A stretch of 64,000 nt of DNA, taken from assembly GCF_003945595.2 (NCBI RefSeq), contig NW_024104107.1:1054001-1118000 (forward strand), in the 5' to 3' direction. The notes beneath the pieces are model-generated. The model saw only the letters and a program-made list of their open reading frames with translations. It searched no databases and was not told the origin of the DNA. How positions within the stretch are numbered: the first letter of the stretch is position 1; every line of letters starts with the position of its first letter. Shown here in pieces: positions 1 through 11,000 of the stretch. Source of the stretch: Pipra filicauda (taxonomy: Eukaryota; Chordata; Aves; Passeriformes; Pipridae). Position numbers and translations under genes: made by a program.

Positions 1-747
1 CCAGCAAGATATTCCCTAAAGGCCCCGCTGTTCCTGGCTGCTTTGGGGCACACTGACAGACTTGCTGATGGTTTCTAGGTTGGAAGACAGGAAGAAAGTT
101 TTCACTGGATTTCAGTTCCCTCTGGATCTGACCTTGCACTGATTTTGGAGTATGAGCAAAGCAAACCAGAAGTTCTTGTTTGTCAGGAATGACAGGCTCT
201 GAGAAGGAATAAAAGGTGCTTTTTATTTTTTTGCCTGACCCTTGTATGGTGGCTCTGAGACTGTGTGTGAAAGGAAGAGAGATTATTTTTGTAGGAGAAA
301 GCATTTGGGAGACTGTTCTATAGTAAAATATCCCAAATGATGTGACCTCTGGAAGCTGAGCTGGTGCCCCATCCAGTCTCAACACATCATGGCCATCTCA
401 CTCCTGCTTAGAGCAGATCACGTTGCCTCTGGGTTTCTTTTCAGGTGATGAGGTGTCTCACACAGGTACTTGTGGGTCTTCCCTGCTCCCCTGCCAGGCT
501 CATCTGGTTGGTCTGAGCTGGGATTTGCCTCCTGGATGTGTCCAACACACCGAGTCATGAGGCAGGAGAGAGCACAGGGTTGCACCAGGCTGGTGCAACG
601 TATCTTTGGGTGCTGTGCTCAGGGGTTTTGTCTTCTCCACGCCACGTGAGCAGGCAGTGGGGCTGGGACTGTGTTTGGAGGGAAAACATCTGGCAATCTT
701 GACTTACAAATGCTGGTCCTCTTTATGTCTCTGATTGATCTGTCAGC
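1..747. other. Unique noncoding DNA, nothing recognised
   Basis: No domain-bearing frame, RNA gene or repeat is visible here. The stretch runs up to the first CR1 copy. Splice-like and TATA-like words occur only at background level. Confidence 0.6.
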
Positions 748-952
748 AGTTTGGGTTGGAAGAGACCTTTAAAGGTCACCTGGTCCAACCCCCCTGCCAT
801 GAACAGAGACATCTTCAACTAGAACAGGTTGTTCAGAGCCCCATTCAACCTGACTTTGAATGTTCCCAGGGATGGGGCATCCACCACCTCTCTGGGAAAC
901 CCGTTCCAGTCTTTCACCACCATCGCCATAAAAAAATTCTTCCTTATATCTG
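748..952 (-). mobile_element. CR1 LINE 3' fragment
   Basis: Read on +, the piece begins GTTTGGGTTGGAAGAGACC and continues through the block around CCCCCTGCCATG, a diverged copy of the gene-free CR1 3' untranslated region. It reaches the AAATTCTTCCTTATATCT block near 950 before similarity fades. The element is therefore on the - strand and 5'-truncated. The terminal octamers are missing. A 111-codon + strand frame across it is a by-product of the repeat. Confidence 0.93.
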
Positions 953-3900
953 TATTTCACGTGCCTCAAGACTTTGGTGTTTTTTGGGAGGTTGTCCTTG
1001 TCTTGAAGTTGATCCTCTTTTTTCTTCCTTAGGCTTGGAGCTCATGAGGGAATCAGCTGTTAGTTGCTAGGCTGCAGCAACTAACCCTTGTATGGGCATA
1101 CAAAGTGCTGATGGAGCCAGGCTGTGTCTGAGAAATTTGGGTCTGAGTCCAAATTTCAGACACTCACAGATTTCGGGGCAGTCTGGGTGTGACTCTTCAG
1201 TTCTTCCCCTTCATGGGAGGTGAATCTCTAATCTCTTCCTCAGCTCTGCCCAGACGTGGGGATTTTGGGGTTGCGGATCAGATCCACCTCTGTGTCTCTA
1301 AATAACAATAAGGGGATTATCCTGTTTGGGGGGGGGGGGGGGGGTGGGAGCTGGAAGGAGGAGTGGGCTCTGCAGGAGACACTCTGGGGCCCATATGTTG
1401 GGTGGATGGTTAATTTTTGCAGTAGGGCAAAGCCCAGCAATCTGCCTTGTGTCGGTGCCGCCGTCTCACCGGGTGCCCCAGATCCCGTCCTGCCCTCGGT
1501 TTGCTAAGGATCAGGAAAAAAAAATTGCTGATGGTGCCTATTGCAGGGAGAGGGGGGAGAGGTGGGGGGGGGTGTCTGGGCAAGTCTATTACATCTGGGC
1601 TTCTTTCCAGCATGAATAAAAACGTCCTGGATGTCCGGAGTTATCAACATATTCTTTTTTACTCCTGTCAATTAATCTAATCTGAATGAGTTGCTGCTGC
1701 TCGTGGAATAATAGCCTGGAATGTAAAGTCTTATTTCTCATCTGCTCTGTGGAGTAGACTTGGGTGTTGTTGGCCCTGGAATCAGGCTGGTGAACCACTC
1801 TGAGCTAAATCAAGCCCTCTTTGACCAAAAAACCTGCCAGGCTCCGTGGAGTATCTCACTGGTGAGAGCGGGCAGTGTTGTTACGGGATGAGCAGGGAGC
1901 ATCCCAGCTCCATCCTGGTTCAGACCGGCTTTCCAAGCCCGTCCTGGCTCTTGGCACCTCTTGCCCTTCTCCCTGTGCTGTTTATTTTTCCTTCCCACAG
2001 ATGAAAGGCAGAGAAGCAAACCCCACCAACGCTATATTGTTCATGGCTTATTGAACAATTAGTTTCAGCTCAAGGTCTAATCTTCCGGCGTTTCTTTTCT
2101 TCCCTTTGTATGCCAAGCGTGTCTTGGAAACTTGTTGGCTGCAGGACTTGTGTGGCACTGTGGGGACGGGTTCAAACTTGGCTCAGAGGGACTCTGTGCC
2201 CAGAGCAAAGCAGGTGTGGACTGCTCTGGCTGCTCAGAGAGGAGGATAATTGGGGGCTGTAAACAAAAATGAAGAAAAAAGGCTACAAAACAGGGTTGCC
2301 TCCTGCTCGGGGTTGGATATGCCCCTCTGGCATTCCTCTTCCCGAGGTCTCGCCGTCAGCTGGCTGAGGTTTTAAACCTTTTAAAGCCTTTTCAAGGCTC
2401 TCTGTGGTTCCTTTGGCTGGTGGGCTGTGTCAGGAGCGTGGGATCTGCTGGTGTGAGGCTCCCTGGGATGCTGGGAGGGTGCAGGGAGTCCAGCGGGCAC
2501 CAGGACACGTCGTTCAGAGTGGGACAGTGCCAACACTTGCCTCTGGCACCAGAACAGGGCTGCACGTGCTCTTTGCTGTCTCCTGAATGAGATTTGCTGC
2601 TGCCTGCCAGGAACTGGAGTGTTTGTGCATCTGGAGGAGGAAGGGTTTGTGTGTTCTCTCCCAGAATTCCAGCACCATCACAACATTTGGGACTGATGGA
2701 GCAGCCTGGCTGCGCATGGGGTGACCCACAGCCACGAGCCCACAGGGCAGGAGAGGGGAGCTGTGCCTAATTTCTTGCCCAGCCTCTTGCCCCTTTGGGC
2801 TCTGCTCTGTCTTATTCCAACCTGCCACATTTCCCATCCCCAGGGACTGTGACACTGATGTTTACTTGGGACTTTTCCAAGGGTTGTAGCAATTCCTGAC
2901 CTCTCCCTGCACAGGCTTGCACGTGAACCTTCTCACACCCGTTCATCCAGAGGTTCCACAGCCCTGTGCATTCACAGCAGAGCATTCATATGCGATTTTA
3001 TTCCCATGTTATGGCTCCTGCTGCCCTCCCTCCTTGAGTTCAGCAATCCTGCTACTGTTCCCTGCTCCACACGGAGGGTTCAGCTCACGTGACTGCCCCA
3101 TTAGCTGCTCTAACCAAAGCCTCGGGCAAATAGTCATTGAGGATTTATTTTTATTAAAAAAAAAAAGTAGGATTAAGTATTCTGATGAACAAGAATAACA
3201 TTAGCAGCTGTGCCTGCTCAGCCAACATGATCCCATCCCTCATATCATAAGCTGATTGCCTGCATGGGTCAGTAAGTTGTCCCAGCAGCCCCTCACTGAT
3301 AATGCTTCACATGTTGTTTTCATAGTGCAGGAGGTGTCTGGGCAGGGCTGTGATATCTGCAGAGGCTTCATGGGTGCAGAAATCCCTTCTTCAGATGCCT
3401 TTGAGTGTCGAGTTGAACACAGCTTGGGGCTGTGACTGCAAGAGAGCACCTGGAAAAGGTTCCGTGCGTGGCCAGTTTCTTGCCCCTGCAGCACAGGAGC
3501 ATCTTCATGGACCTGGAGGGGGTGATGGGGAGACTCAGCTCAGGTGGGGAGGGATGACCTGGGGCTGAACCTCTCGCCTGGGTTGCACCCAGGGAGGCAC
3601 AGGGTGGGAGGGAATGGGGGGCAACAAGGCTCCCGTCCCACACGAAATCAAGCAATTTCCTGGGATGGCTCTTACTGCAAGGTGATTACTTGAATAAACT
3701 ACTTGAATAAATTACTGGGGAATAAATCCCTTCCTCTGCCTCCAAAGCACTCAGAATTAGGGTTTCTTCCCCTGGTGAGCAGTGCCCAGGCCCATGCTCT
3801 CCCTGATGGCTGGCAGCCAGCGTTTGTGTCCCAACACAAACACATTAACGACATCAACAGTCACCTTAAATCCCACTAACACTAAACCCTGAGCTGGCAT

Positions 3901-4349
3901 CGGGCTGGTGACTCTCTTCTGCTTCACAGGGCCTTGCCAGAAGCTGTGGGATGCCCTTTGAAGATGGGGAGGCAAGAGCCATAAAATTATGCAGCCTTAT
4001 TAGTGCGATTATTATTTGTTCTCCGCAAACATCTGAGACTCTTCTTCATCCCCCCCCTTCCCCCTGACTCCCATGCTTGAAAACAGTGGTAGCTTTCAGG
4101 AACCTGTAATCAGAGGCACCACACAGCAGCCCCAAACATCCCAGGGGATGCATTCTTGTCCCCTTCCTGGATTCATCTCTCCAGGAGGGCGTTGTGTGCA
4201 TCAGGAGCCGCTGTACCACGGAGCTCTGCTGCCAAGAGATAAACCACAGCGTGGGCATTCAGTCTGGCAGAGGGAGCATCCCCCTGGGATGCCAGGCCTT
4301 GGGGGCTGGTTGATAGAGATAGAGGAGAAAGCCCAATTTTCAATGGAAA
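953..4349. other. Unique noncoding DNA with small candidate blocks
   Basis: No gene is recognised. A 17-base G tract lies at 1328-1344. Two AT-rich, TAAT-containing segments at about 1605-1740 and 2015-2130 look more constrained than their surroundings; the second holds a TTGTTCA/TGAACAA-type inverted pair and CTTCCGGCG. The remainder, including 3.2-4.3 kb, shows only short chance frames. The constraint idea is a visual impression only. Confidence 0.5.
1328..1344. repeat. Poly-G tract (G17)
   Basis: There are seventeen consecutive G residues, followed by TGGGAG. Such runs can form G-quadruplex structures and are prone to length error in sequencing and assembly. The glycine-rich frames across it are artefacts of the tract. 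Confidence 0.97.
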
Positions 4350-4525
4350 TCATGGAATCACAGAATGGGTTGAGTTGGGAGAGGTCTTAATGTTCTTCTC
4401 ATTCCACCCTGCCTGCCATGGGCAGGGACACCTTCCACGAGATCAGGTTGCTCAGAACCCCGTCCAACCTGACCTTGGACACTTCCAGGATGGGCAATGA
4501 ACAACTTGGAAAACTTTTTCCAACT
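4350..4525 (-). mobile_element. CR1 LINE 3' fragment
   Basis: The + strand reads TCATGGAATCACAGAATGGG, then a degraded TTGGGAGAGGTC block, CTGCCATGGGCAGGGACACC and CCGTCCAACCTGACCTTGGAC, the usual order of an antisense CR1 3' end. It fades after about 4525, where GCAACCTGTTCC-type sequence is replaced by divergent bases. No coding part is retained. Confidence 0.95.
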
Positions 4526-5027
4526 GGGAAAGTCTGTACCCTTTAGGTCCTGCTCTGAGTTATAAGGATGAGTTCTTTCTGGCTTGCTGTGTTCCTTCAC
4601 TCTCATTCCTGTTATTTAAGGCTTTGCCAAGGATGACACTTCCCTGTTGGAAGTGAAAACTGTGCCACAGAGACCCCACTGAGCCACACTTTTCTGGGAG
4701 GGACTGGTGTAAATTCCAAAAGATAGATCCCACATCAGCATCGGTATCTTCTAACTAAAAATCTGAGGGTGTTTTTTTTGGCTTTTGAAGGATTTTGTTA
4801 GTAATTTTTACAGTATTAAAGACATGACTGTGACTTTCATCCATCTCTATGTCTGGGCTTTTCTCTGTGCCTTGCCCTGGACTATCTTGAATTATTTTAG
4901 GACTTCTGTTTCAGTGCTGAAAACTAGAAAAATTACATACAGACTACAAATATTACATATTTTTTCTCTCTGAAACCTTCTAACCGCTTCTAGTGAATGC
5001 AAGATTTCCACCAGGATTTTCACCCTC

Positions 5028-5134
5028 GTGGCAGGGAAATTGGAATGAGACCATCTTTAAGGTCCCTTCCAACCCAAACCAATTCTATGAATTCTACAAA
5101 TTCTATGAATTCTGTGAATTCTATTATTCTATGA
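5028..5134 (+). mobile_element. CR1 3' tail with extended octamers
   Basis: Only the last part of a CR1 is present: a GGCAGGGAAATTGGAATGAG remnant, the GACCATCTTTAAGG block, CCTTCCAACCC, and then an unusually long run of ATTCTATG-like units to 5134. The tail holds about six degenerate units, several starting AATTCTA or AATTCTG, so it behaves like a small minisatellite. Most CR1 tails in this window have one to three units. Confidence 0.93.
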
Positions 5135-5517
5135 TCTGTTTTCTTTCCATGGAGAGGACACTGTCATAGGGATCAAGAGAGGAGTGTATCTATCTCCAGA
5201 TGGTGATGGATGTGGTAGGAAGTGCTGAATGAAGGTGTTGCTCCCCTTATTCCGTAGGGGGAATCCACTTTCTTCTGACTGGACAGGAGCAGCTGCTCTG
5301 TCCCAACAAAGCAACACTTCTCTGGTGCCTCAGGAAGTTGTTCCACAAATATTTCTTGGTCTTCTTGGTCCCTTGTGAACAAGACCCATGGAAACCTCGT
5401 GATCTGTGAGCCTACAGTTGACTAGACTTTAACAATCAAAGAGAGTTGAGAGAGGCTCTCCCAGCTTGGGGACAATATCCCATATCCAACATGGAATCGT
5501 GTTGGAGAAGTCTTTTA
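5135..5517. other. Unique noncoding DNA, nothing recognised
   Basis: This gap between two CR1 pieces shows no gene. Frames of 60-70 codons on the - strand have no recognisable motif. Confidence 0.6.
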
Positions 5518-5690
5518 GAATCATAAATAGAATCATTGAGTCATTTAGGTTGGAAAAGATCTCTGAGATCATCGAGTCCAACTGTTTCTCCAGCACTGCC
5601 AAGGCCTCCACTAAACCGTGTCCCAAAGTGCCACATCCACAGGGCGTTGAAATCCCTCCAGGGATGGTGGCCATGGAGATGTTTATGGAA
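5518..5690 (-). mobile_element. CR1 fragment, CR1 subfamily with CAGCACTGCCAAG block
   Basis: The + strand carries AGAATCATTGAGTCATTTAG, a TTGGAAAAGATCTC block, GAGTCCAACTG, CAGCACTGCCAAGG and CCTCCAGGGATGGTG. This wording differs from the commonest copies here and resembles the 5' part of the copy at 36018. It marks a second CR1 subfamily. It is 5'-truncated and on the - strand. Confidence 0.9.
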
Positions 5691-5984
5691 TGGGATAGGA
5701 GCAGAGAGTGGGTCTCATGTCTGGACCCTCAACTTCCACCAAGAAGATATTGATTCAAGAGGTTGTGTCTTGGGGACTGTCATGTTGAGTTGCTGTGGAT
5801 GATCTCCCACCCATACATGTGTTTAACCCCCTTTCTGAATCCCTCCCAGTCCCTGACCCCTCCAAATCCCATGCCATCGGCACCCAAACTGCACCAGGGC
5901 AATACCTGTTCCATATTCTAGTGCAGGAGAGAGTTGGAACCTAAAAAATGGGCAGAAAAAGGAGCAAAAGACCCACTTCTGACA

Positions 5985-6400
5985 CGGGAGATTAAATAAT
6001 TAGCAAATGTGGCAGGAAAGACGATGGAAAACAAGTGCAGTGATTCATGTTTTATGTCTCCTACTGTACAGAACACTTTAAAGTGTCAGACAGCACGACA
6101 GTCACTCTTTAAAGCCAATTAAAGTTTTATAATAAATAGAAGCTTTTTATTTTTTTTTTTTTTTTAAATCTCTGTCTCTCCATGTGGTGGTGATGTGGCT
6201 CGCTGTAGAGTGCCTGGGTGATGCATTTGCTGCAAATCCACAACAAATGGGCACAGAGACCTGCTTTTCAAAAGCCTCTCTCATGCCAATTATTTACCTT
6301 CCTTAAATTCAGCTCCGGTGGGGAAAGTAGCTGTAATAATATCGTATTTTCTCATTGTGCTTTTCATTCAAGGAGATTACAGCCGATAACCTGGAGAGGG
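5985..6400. promoter_or_regulatory. Candidate conserved regulatory element
   Basis: This AT-rich block is dense in homeodomain-type words (ATTAAATAATTAG at its left end, CCAATTAAAG at about 6115, GTAATAATATCG near 6333). It contains a perfect 14-bp palindrome, ACACTTTAAAGTGT, at 6073-6086 that holds two head-to-head NKX2-like half-sites. A T16 tract splits it at 6150-6165. The surrounding DNA lacks this motif density. Function is inferred from composition alone; no alignment was available. Confidence 0.35.
6150..6165. repeat. Poly-T tract (T16)
   Basis: A simple homopolymer, followed by AAATCTCTG. It is not preceded by a recognisable retroposon body, so it is not clearly a retroposon tail. 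Confidence 0.95.
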
Positions 6401-8587
6401 GAGGGAGAGGTGCTCTCTTTTGATGCCTGGGTGAGGTGATTTTCAGGAGCTTGGAGAACGGCAGAGCAAGACGTGAGCTGGCAGCAGATTTTGGGACCCC
6501 CATTGCCAGGGAATTCATTTGGAGAATGCAGGTCACTTGAGGCTCAGTGGGTGAAGGTGGTTTTGGAGGTCAGATGGGGGTCCAATTAAGTGGAACAGGG
6601 TCATTTTGGGGGCCAGGAGAGCAAAGGATGGAAGAGAACGAGCTGGAATCTATTTTCTTTGTGTGCCATCTCCTGAGGGGAGACTGGTGGGTGCTGACCT
6701 CTTGGACTGGCAATACTGGAAGATGCTGTAAATTGGGAGCAGCTCTGGTGGAGGCCATGCTGAGGGGCCACTGGGGACTGTGGTTTTGTAGCCCTTTTTC
6801 CTTCACCTCTAAGTTTCCCCACAGGTAACACGAGTATGAGAAACTGCTGCATGCACAGAACTCTTTTCACCAAACTCCTTGTTTACTACTTCACAGCTCA
6901 TCGCTGTTTTGTCTTTGTAGTAATGGTGTTTCTTGCCAAAAAAAAGAAAAAAAAAGATTTCCCACCACTCCGGACCCGGGGGTAAGATCAGGTTCACAGC
7001 TCTGAATGAAGAGATCTTGCTTTCCCCAAGCCCAGGGAAGAAGCCGTGGATGTAGCTGCTCTTCCAGCCACCAGAACCTCTTCATCCTCCTCTTTTTCCT
7101 CTCCCATCAACAGCACTCGCATTTGTGCATCTTTATCTCACATGGGCAAAAACACACCTCAAACCAATTGAAATGTTAATCCCATTAACACTGAAAGGAA
7201 ATGAAAGGGCACTGAAATTGGAGGTCTCCCCTTGCTGTACCACCAGTTTCCCTTGGTTGAAACATCTCTGTGAACCTCCTCAGCCTGGAGCCTGTGATTC
7301 CCCGAGCGGCACCACTTTCATGTTTCGGAGTGGGGCATCTCAGATGCAGAAAAACAGTTTCTTTGTTTGATATCTCCTCAGCTTTACTGGGGAGGGTGAT
7401 GAAATTATTCCACGTCTTTCCTGCCAGAGGGGAGTTGGTGTTCCTGCTATTAGGCAAAGATCCCTTTAATTGGACAGAGTGAATATTCACCCTTTAATAA
7501 TGGCGAGGCTCTAATCCTTCGTTAGGTGGCTGCATTCCCCCCTCCCCGAATGTTTTTAATGACCCGGTGCCTACATCATTAATATCACAAGTGCTGACAC
7601 GGGGAAGAAATGCAACAATCAAAGGGAAGACCCTGAGAGGTCCAGGAGCAACAACATTTCCCATCTCCCCTTTGTTGTGGAAAAGGCGGGTGCGGGTAAA
7701 ACCAAACTGGCATCAAGGTTCTGGCCTCCCGCGGTGGGAGAGGGGAGGGTTAACTCCAGCAAATTGCAAGGAGCTCAATTAGTTCAATTAGGAGCTTGAA
7801 AACTAAAGCAGCTCTTCCTGAACACTGTCTAGGACTGTAGGCTCTGCCTGCAGGCTCCGGAGCACTCCCACACTGCCCCGTTCCCTGGGGCTTGCAGCTT
7901 TTGAGGGCAGCCTACCTTACAGAGGGAAAGGCAGATTCCCACCCTTTTTACTCCATCCCGTAGAAATCCATGACATTACTCCAGCATATTCTTGGAGGAA
8001 GAATCTGGTCCAGAGAGTCCCAACTGGGGGATGTTTCATAAATCAGAAGAGAAATGGTAAAACACTTTTTTTTTCTTGATTTTTCAGCGTTCTTTTGAGT
8101 GCTCTCCCATGAGCAATAAGCACCAGTCACATCCATCCATCCCCAACCATAATTTTTTTCCTGCATGACAGCACCTGCCTTTTGATAGTCTTGGAAGGAG
8201 ACAGGGGGGTATTAACATAACAAATCTGTGGCTGTCTAGAGAGTTCCATGTTGCTGGCATGTCGCGGGACGTGTACATTGAGTGCTGCTAAGTTCTCATT
8301 GTTCTAAATCCACCCTGTGTATTAAGACCTAATGAATTACTACTTGACAAATTAAGCAGCTGCTGGAAGGAGCTGGTGCTGGCAATGTCCTTCCCTCCCT
8401 CCTCCTGTGGCATGTGAATTTTTCAGCTTTTAGCCTCAGATTGTTAAACTTGGGAAATACTTTGCAGTGACCCTGTGTTCATGCTCTGCAAACCCACTGC
8501 ATTAAAGGCACATGTGGTGACATGAGGAGCTGGACCAACATGATCCTTTATGATGTTTTTAGGTTAAAATGAGAGGGTTTGTCCACT
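6401..8587. other. Unique noncoding DNA
   Basis: No gene is recognised. A run of A's and AAAG sits near 6938-6956. The most structured part is the candidate regulatory block at 7430-7620. A second short AT-rich segment at 8315-8360, with TAATGAATTACTACTTGACAA-like words, resembles homeodomain target clusters. Frames of up to 101 codons show no domain. Confidence 0.5.
7430..7620. promoter_or_regulatory. Candidate conserved regulatory element
   Basis: The block contains CTTTAATTGG, the perfect 12-bp palindrome GTGAATATTCAC at 7479-7490, CTTTAATAATGG, and CATCATTAATATCAC at about 7573. It also keeps several CpGs (GGCGAGG, TTCGTTAG, CCCGAATG, CCCGGTG). Paired TAAT cores with retained CpG are typical of developmental enhancers. 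This is inference without alignment. Confidence 0.3.
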
Positions 8588-8663
8588 CATAGACTCATAG
8601 AACCACAGACTATCTCAAGTTGGAAGGGGCCCCTAAGGATCAATGAGTCCAACTCCCTGCAAA
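8588..8663 (-). mobile_element. CR1 fragment, TCTCAAGTTGGAAGG-type subfamily
   Basis: The + strand reads ATAGACTCATAGAACCACAG, then ATCTCAAGTTGGAAGGGG, GGATCAATGAGTCCAACTCC. This is the 3' end of the CR1 group whose other copies here are at 19050, 41949 and 57736. Similarity is lost after about 8663, and the sequence to about 8780 is not recognised. Confidence 0.88.
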
Positions 8664-9798
8664 CAACCAAATCTGGGAGAGGGCACAGGGAAGGGCTCTG
8701 ATCCATCACACGTTGCTGCACCCAGGAGAGAAAAGCTGCTCTCCCTACAATGGGGTAACAACCCAGCAATATTCCTGACAGCTGTGCAGGGGAAGAAGTG
8801 ACTCATCTCTCTGTGATACATTAGATGAGTGAAAAGTGTTTGTCTAAGCTAGAAGTTAATGACAAAATAGGGGTTAATAACCTCCAAGTCCTGGCTGTTC
8901 TGGGAATATTAGCTGCAGTTTTCCTCTCCTTTCCCATCTAATTTATACCAGGCTGGGTACCACTCATGGAGGCCCCCAGCTGCAATCTCTCCTGGATGCA
9001 GCACAGGACTGGGCTCAGAGCTGTCATCTTCTTCCATCAAGATACAGGATGCTGCTCTGGGGAAAAGAAATATGTTTACTCCCAAGTTTTCTTTTTCTTT
9101 CTAAACTTCCCCCTGCTAAACGATTCACTTCACAATCCCCTTGCACTGCAGACAGTGTTTGTGCAGCTTTAATTACCTGAGCTGCTCAGGCAGAGGAAGT
9201 TCTGTACCATTGTTGAACCACATGTCTCTCCGGAACATCTCAAGCGGCTGCTTGTCTCTCCTTTCACTCCCATCCCTCAAGTTGCTGCAGGAAGAGAGGC
9301 AGACTCCTCTCTCCTCTTGCAAACCACAGAAAGATGCTTTTCTCCCCCACCCCATCAGTCTTTTCCAGGTTCTCGTGGCTGGCACCACCGTGGTGCACGT
9401 TGACCCAACCCCTTCTGCTGGTCCAGCATCCCACGCTGATGGATTATCTGCCACCTGGAGACAGCCTGTCTCAGCCTGACAGAGTGATGGATGGTGTCAT
9501 AGGCGATGGGATGTTGACTCCTGCTTATCTTTCTATGCCTGGTTGCCCCAACCCCAACACACTGATTAGTTCAGCATCTGTTTACAGCAGCTTCTCTGCA
9601 TCTGCCCTGGGTTACCATGGCAGGCACCGAGGTCTGTGGACTGGAAAGGGTGGAGAAGATGGGATGTTGGAGAAGTTTAGGCTTATGAGGTCTGAGTGTG
9701 ATGCTGGATTGATTTATAATTACACCAGTCTCCTCCCTCAGGCCCTTTAGTCTTGAAAGAGCCACATGAATTCATTCATTCATGTGAATGAATTCCTT
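8664..9798. other. Unique noncoding DNA
   Basis: No gene is recognised. A 138-codon + frame (9334-9750) has no domain, and its front half overlaps long frames on other strands. An inverted repeat closes the interval at 9768-9795. Confidence 0.55.
9768..9795. repeat. Inverted repeat, 11-bp arms
   Basis: Arms GAATTCATTCA (9768-9778) and TGAATGAATTC (9785-9795) are perfect complements around a 6-base loop. The right arm ends only a few bases before the CR1 piece at 9799. It may be a chance product of an ATTC microsatellite-like stretch. Confidence 0.9.
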
Positions 9799-9941
9799 GC
9801 CAGCTTGGACGGGACTTGGAGCAACCTGGTCTAGTGGGAGGTGTCCCTGCCCATGGCAGGAGGGTTAGAACTAGGTGATCTTTAAAAAGAACTAGATTAA
9901 GATCTCTTTCAACTCAAGCCACTCTATGGTTCCGTGATTCC
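9799..9941 (+). mobile_element. CR1 LINE 3' end
   Basis: The piece starts near GCCAGCTTGGACGGGACTTG and runs through GTGTCCCTGCCCATGGCAGG. A GTGATCTTTAAAA block has a small internal expansion (AAAGAACTAGATTAAGATC). It ends in CACTCTATGG and TCCGTGATTCC. It is a truncated untranslated tail only. Confidence 0.94.
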
Positions 9942-10764
9942 TTTTCCTGGAAGGTGTGAAATTCTGGGGTGGAGTTTTCTTTGGAGTTGTAAAATCAGAC
10001 ACACTTCAAGGTGGAATATGTCCAGATAGTGAGGCCCTGACACTGGCCAGGGACAACTCCATGCTCTGATGCAGAAAACAGGTGATACTGGTTGGCTTCT
10101 CATCTGTTTTTAGGCTGTGCTTGTCCTTGCACGCGTTGCATGTACGTTATATCCTTGAAAACAAACACATGGGAATTCACATGTACCTTATTATGGAGCT
10201 CAAAATGACACAAGGGACTTTGTGTGTGCAGAGCTCAATGGGCTGTGGAGCTGCAGCCTCTAAAAACCAACTCTCAGGGCAGAAATATGTTAAGATATCT
10301 GTGTGTAACTGTCATATACAGAGAACATATGAAGGCATGTTCTTTCCTACGTGGAGCTGGAGAGAGTCCTGCATTTATCCGTGGATCCTGGCTTCTGGCA
10401 GAGCCTTCTCCACTATGAAAGGCTCTGACTGTGTCTACTTTGCAGGTGCCATACACTGACTGTCTGCAAGCACAGACTTCCCACCAAGGGCTGTTCTGTG
10501 GCCAAGAAACCCAGATGTCCACGGCGTGTGCAGGCACAGAGAGTCAGAGCTCTAGGTGTGCACAGGTTGCAGCCAAAAGTCGCAGCCACACCGAGCACAG
10601 GGAGGGCTCAGGAGTGACGCAGATCAGCCTGGAAAACCTTGGGGGGAAAACAGGAATCTAAAAGTCCCTCTGGGTTGACAGTAATGATGGATAAGACTTG
10701 GAAATCCTAAGAAATGCTACTGTGGCTTGCTGCAATATCACAGCCCTTTTTGACCCTTTCCATC
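9942..10764. other. Unique noncoding DNA, nothing recognised
   Basis: Several 60-125-codon frames overlap on both strands (for example 10082-10459 on +), but none has a motif or a credible splice or initiation context. No RNA gene is seen. Confidence 0.55.
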
Positions 10765-11000
10765 CATAGAACCATAGGATAGTTTGGATTGGAAGGGACC
10801 TTAAGGGTCATCCAGTTCCAACCCCTTGGCATGAGCTGAGATACCTTCCACTATCCCAGGTTGCTCCAAACCCCGTCCAACCTGGCCTTGGACAGGGATG
10901 GGACACCTACCACTTGTGTGAGCAACTTGTGCCTCACCTCATTGTACCAAATTTCTTCCGTCTAGTTTAAAGAGCTCCTGCCTGTGTGTCTGTGCCTAAA
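10765..11000 (-). mobile_element. CR1 LINE 3' fragment
   Basis: The + strand runs CATAGAACCATAGGATAG, TTGGAAGGGACCTTAAGG, CCAGGTTGCTCCAAACCCCG, TTGGACAGGGATGGGACACC, AATTTCTTCCGTCTAG and AGTTTAAAGAGCTCC. It has lost the octamers beyond one unit, and an internal deletion removes the usual sequence between CTTGGAC and the GGATGGG block. Confidence 0.95.

Noticed and set aside
2160..2190. GGTTCAAAC-like B-box word suggesting a tRNA
   Set aside because: No matching A-box, acceptor stem or anticodon arm can be drawn around it.
5089..5134. Regularly repeated short units resembling a small array
   Set aside because: They are CR1 3' terminal octamers. There are no spacers of CRISPR type, and the host is a bird.
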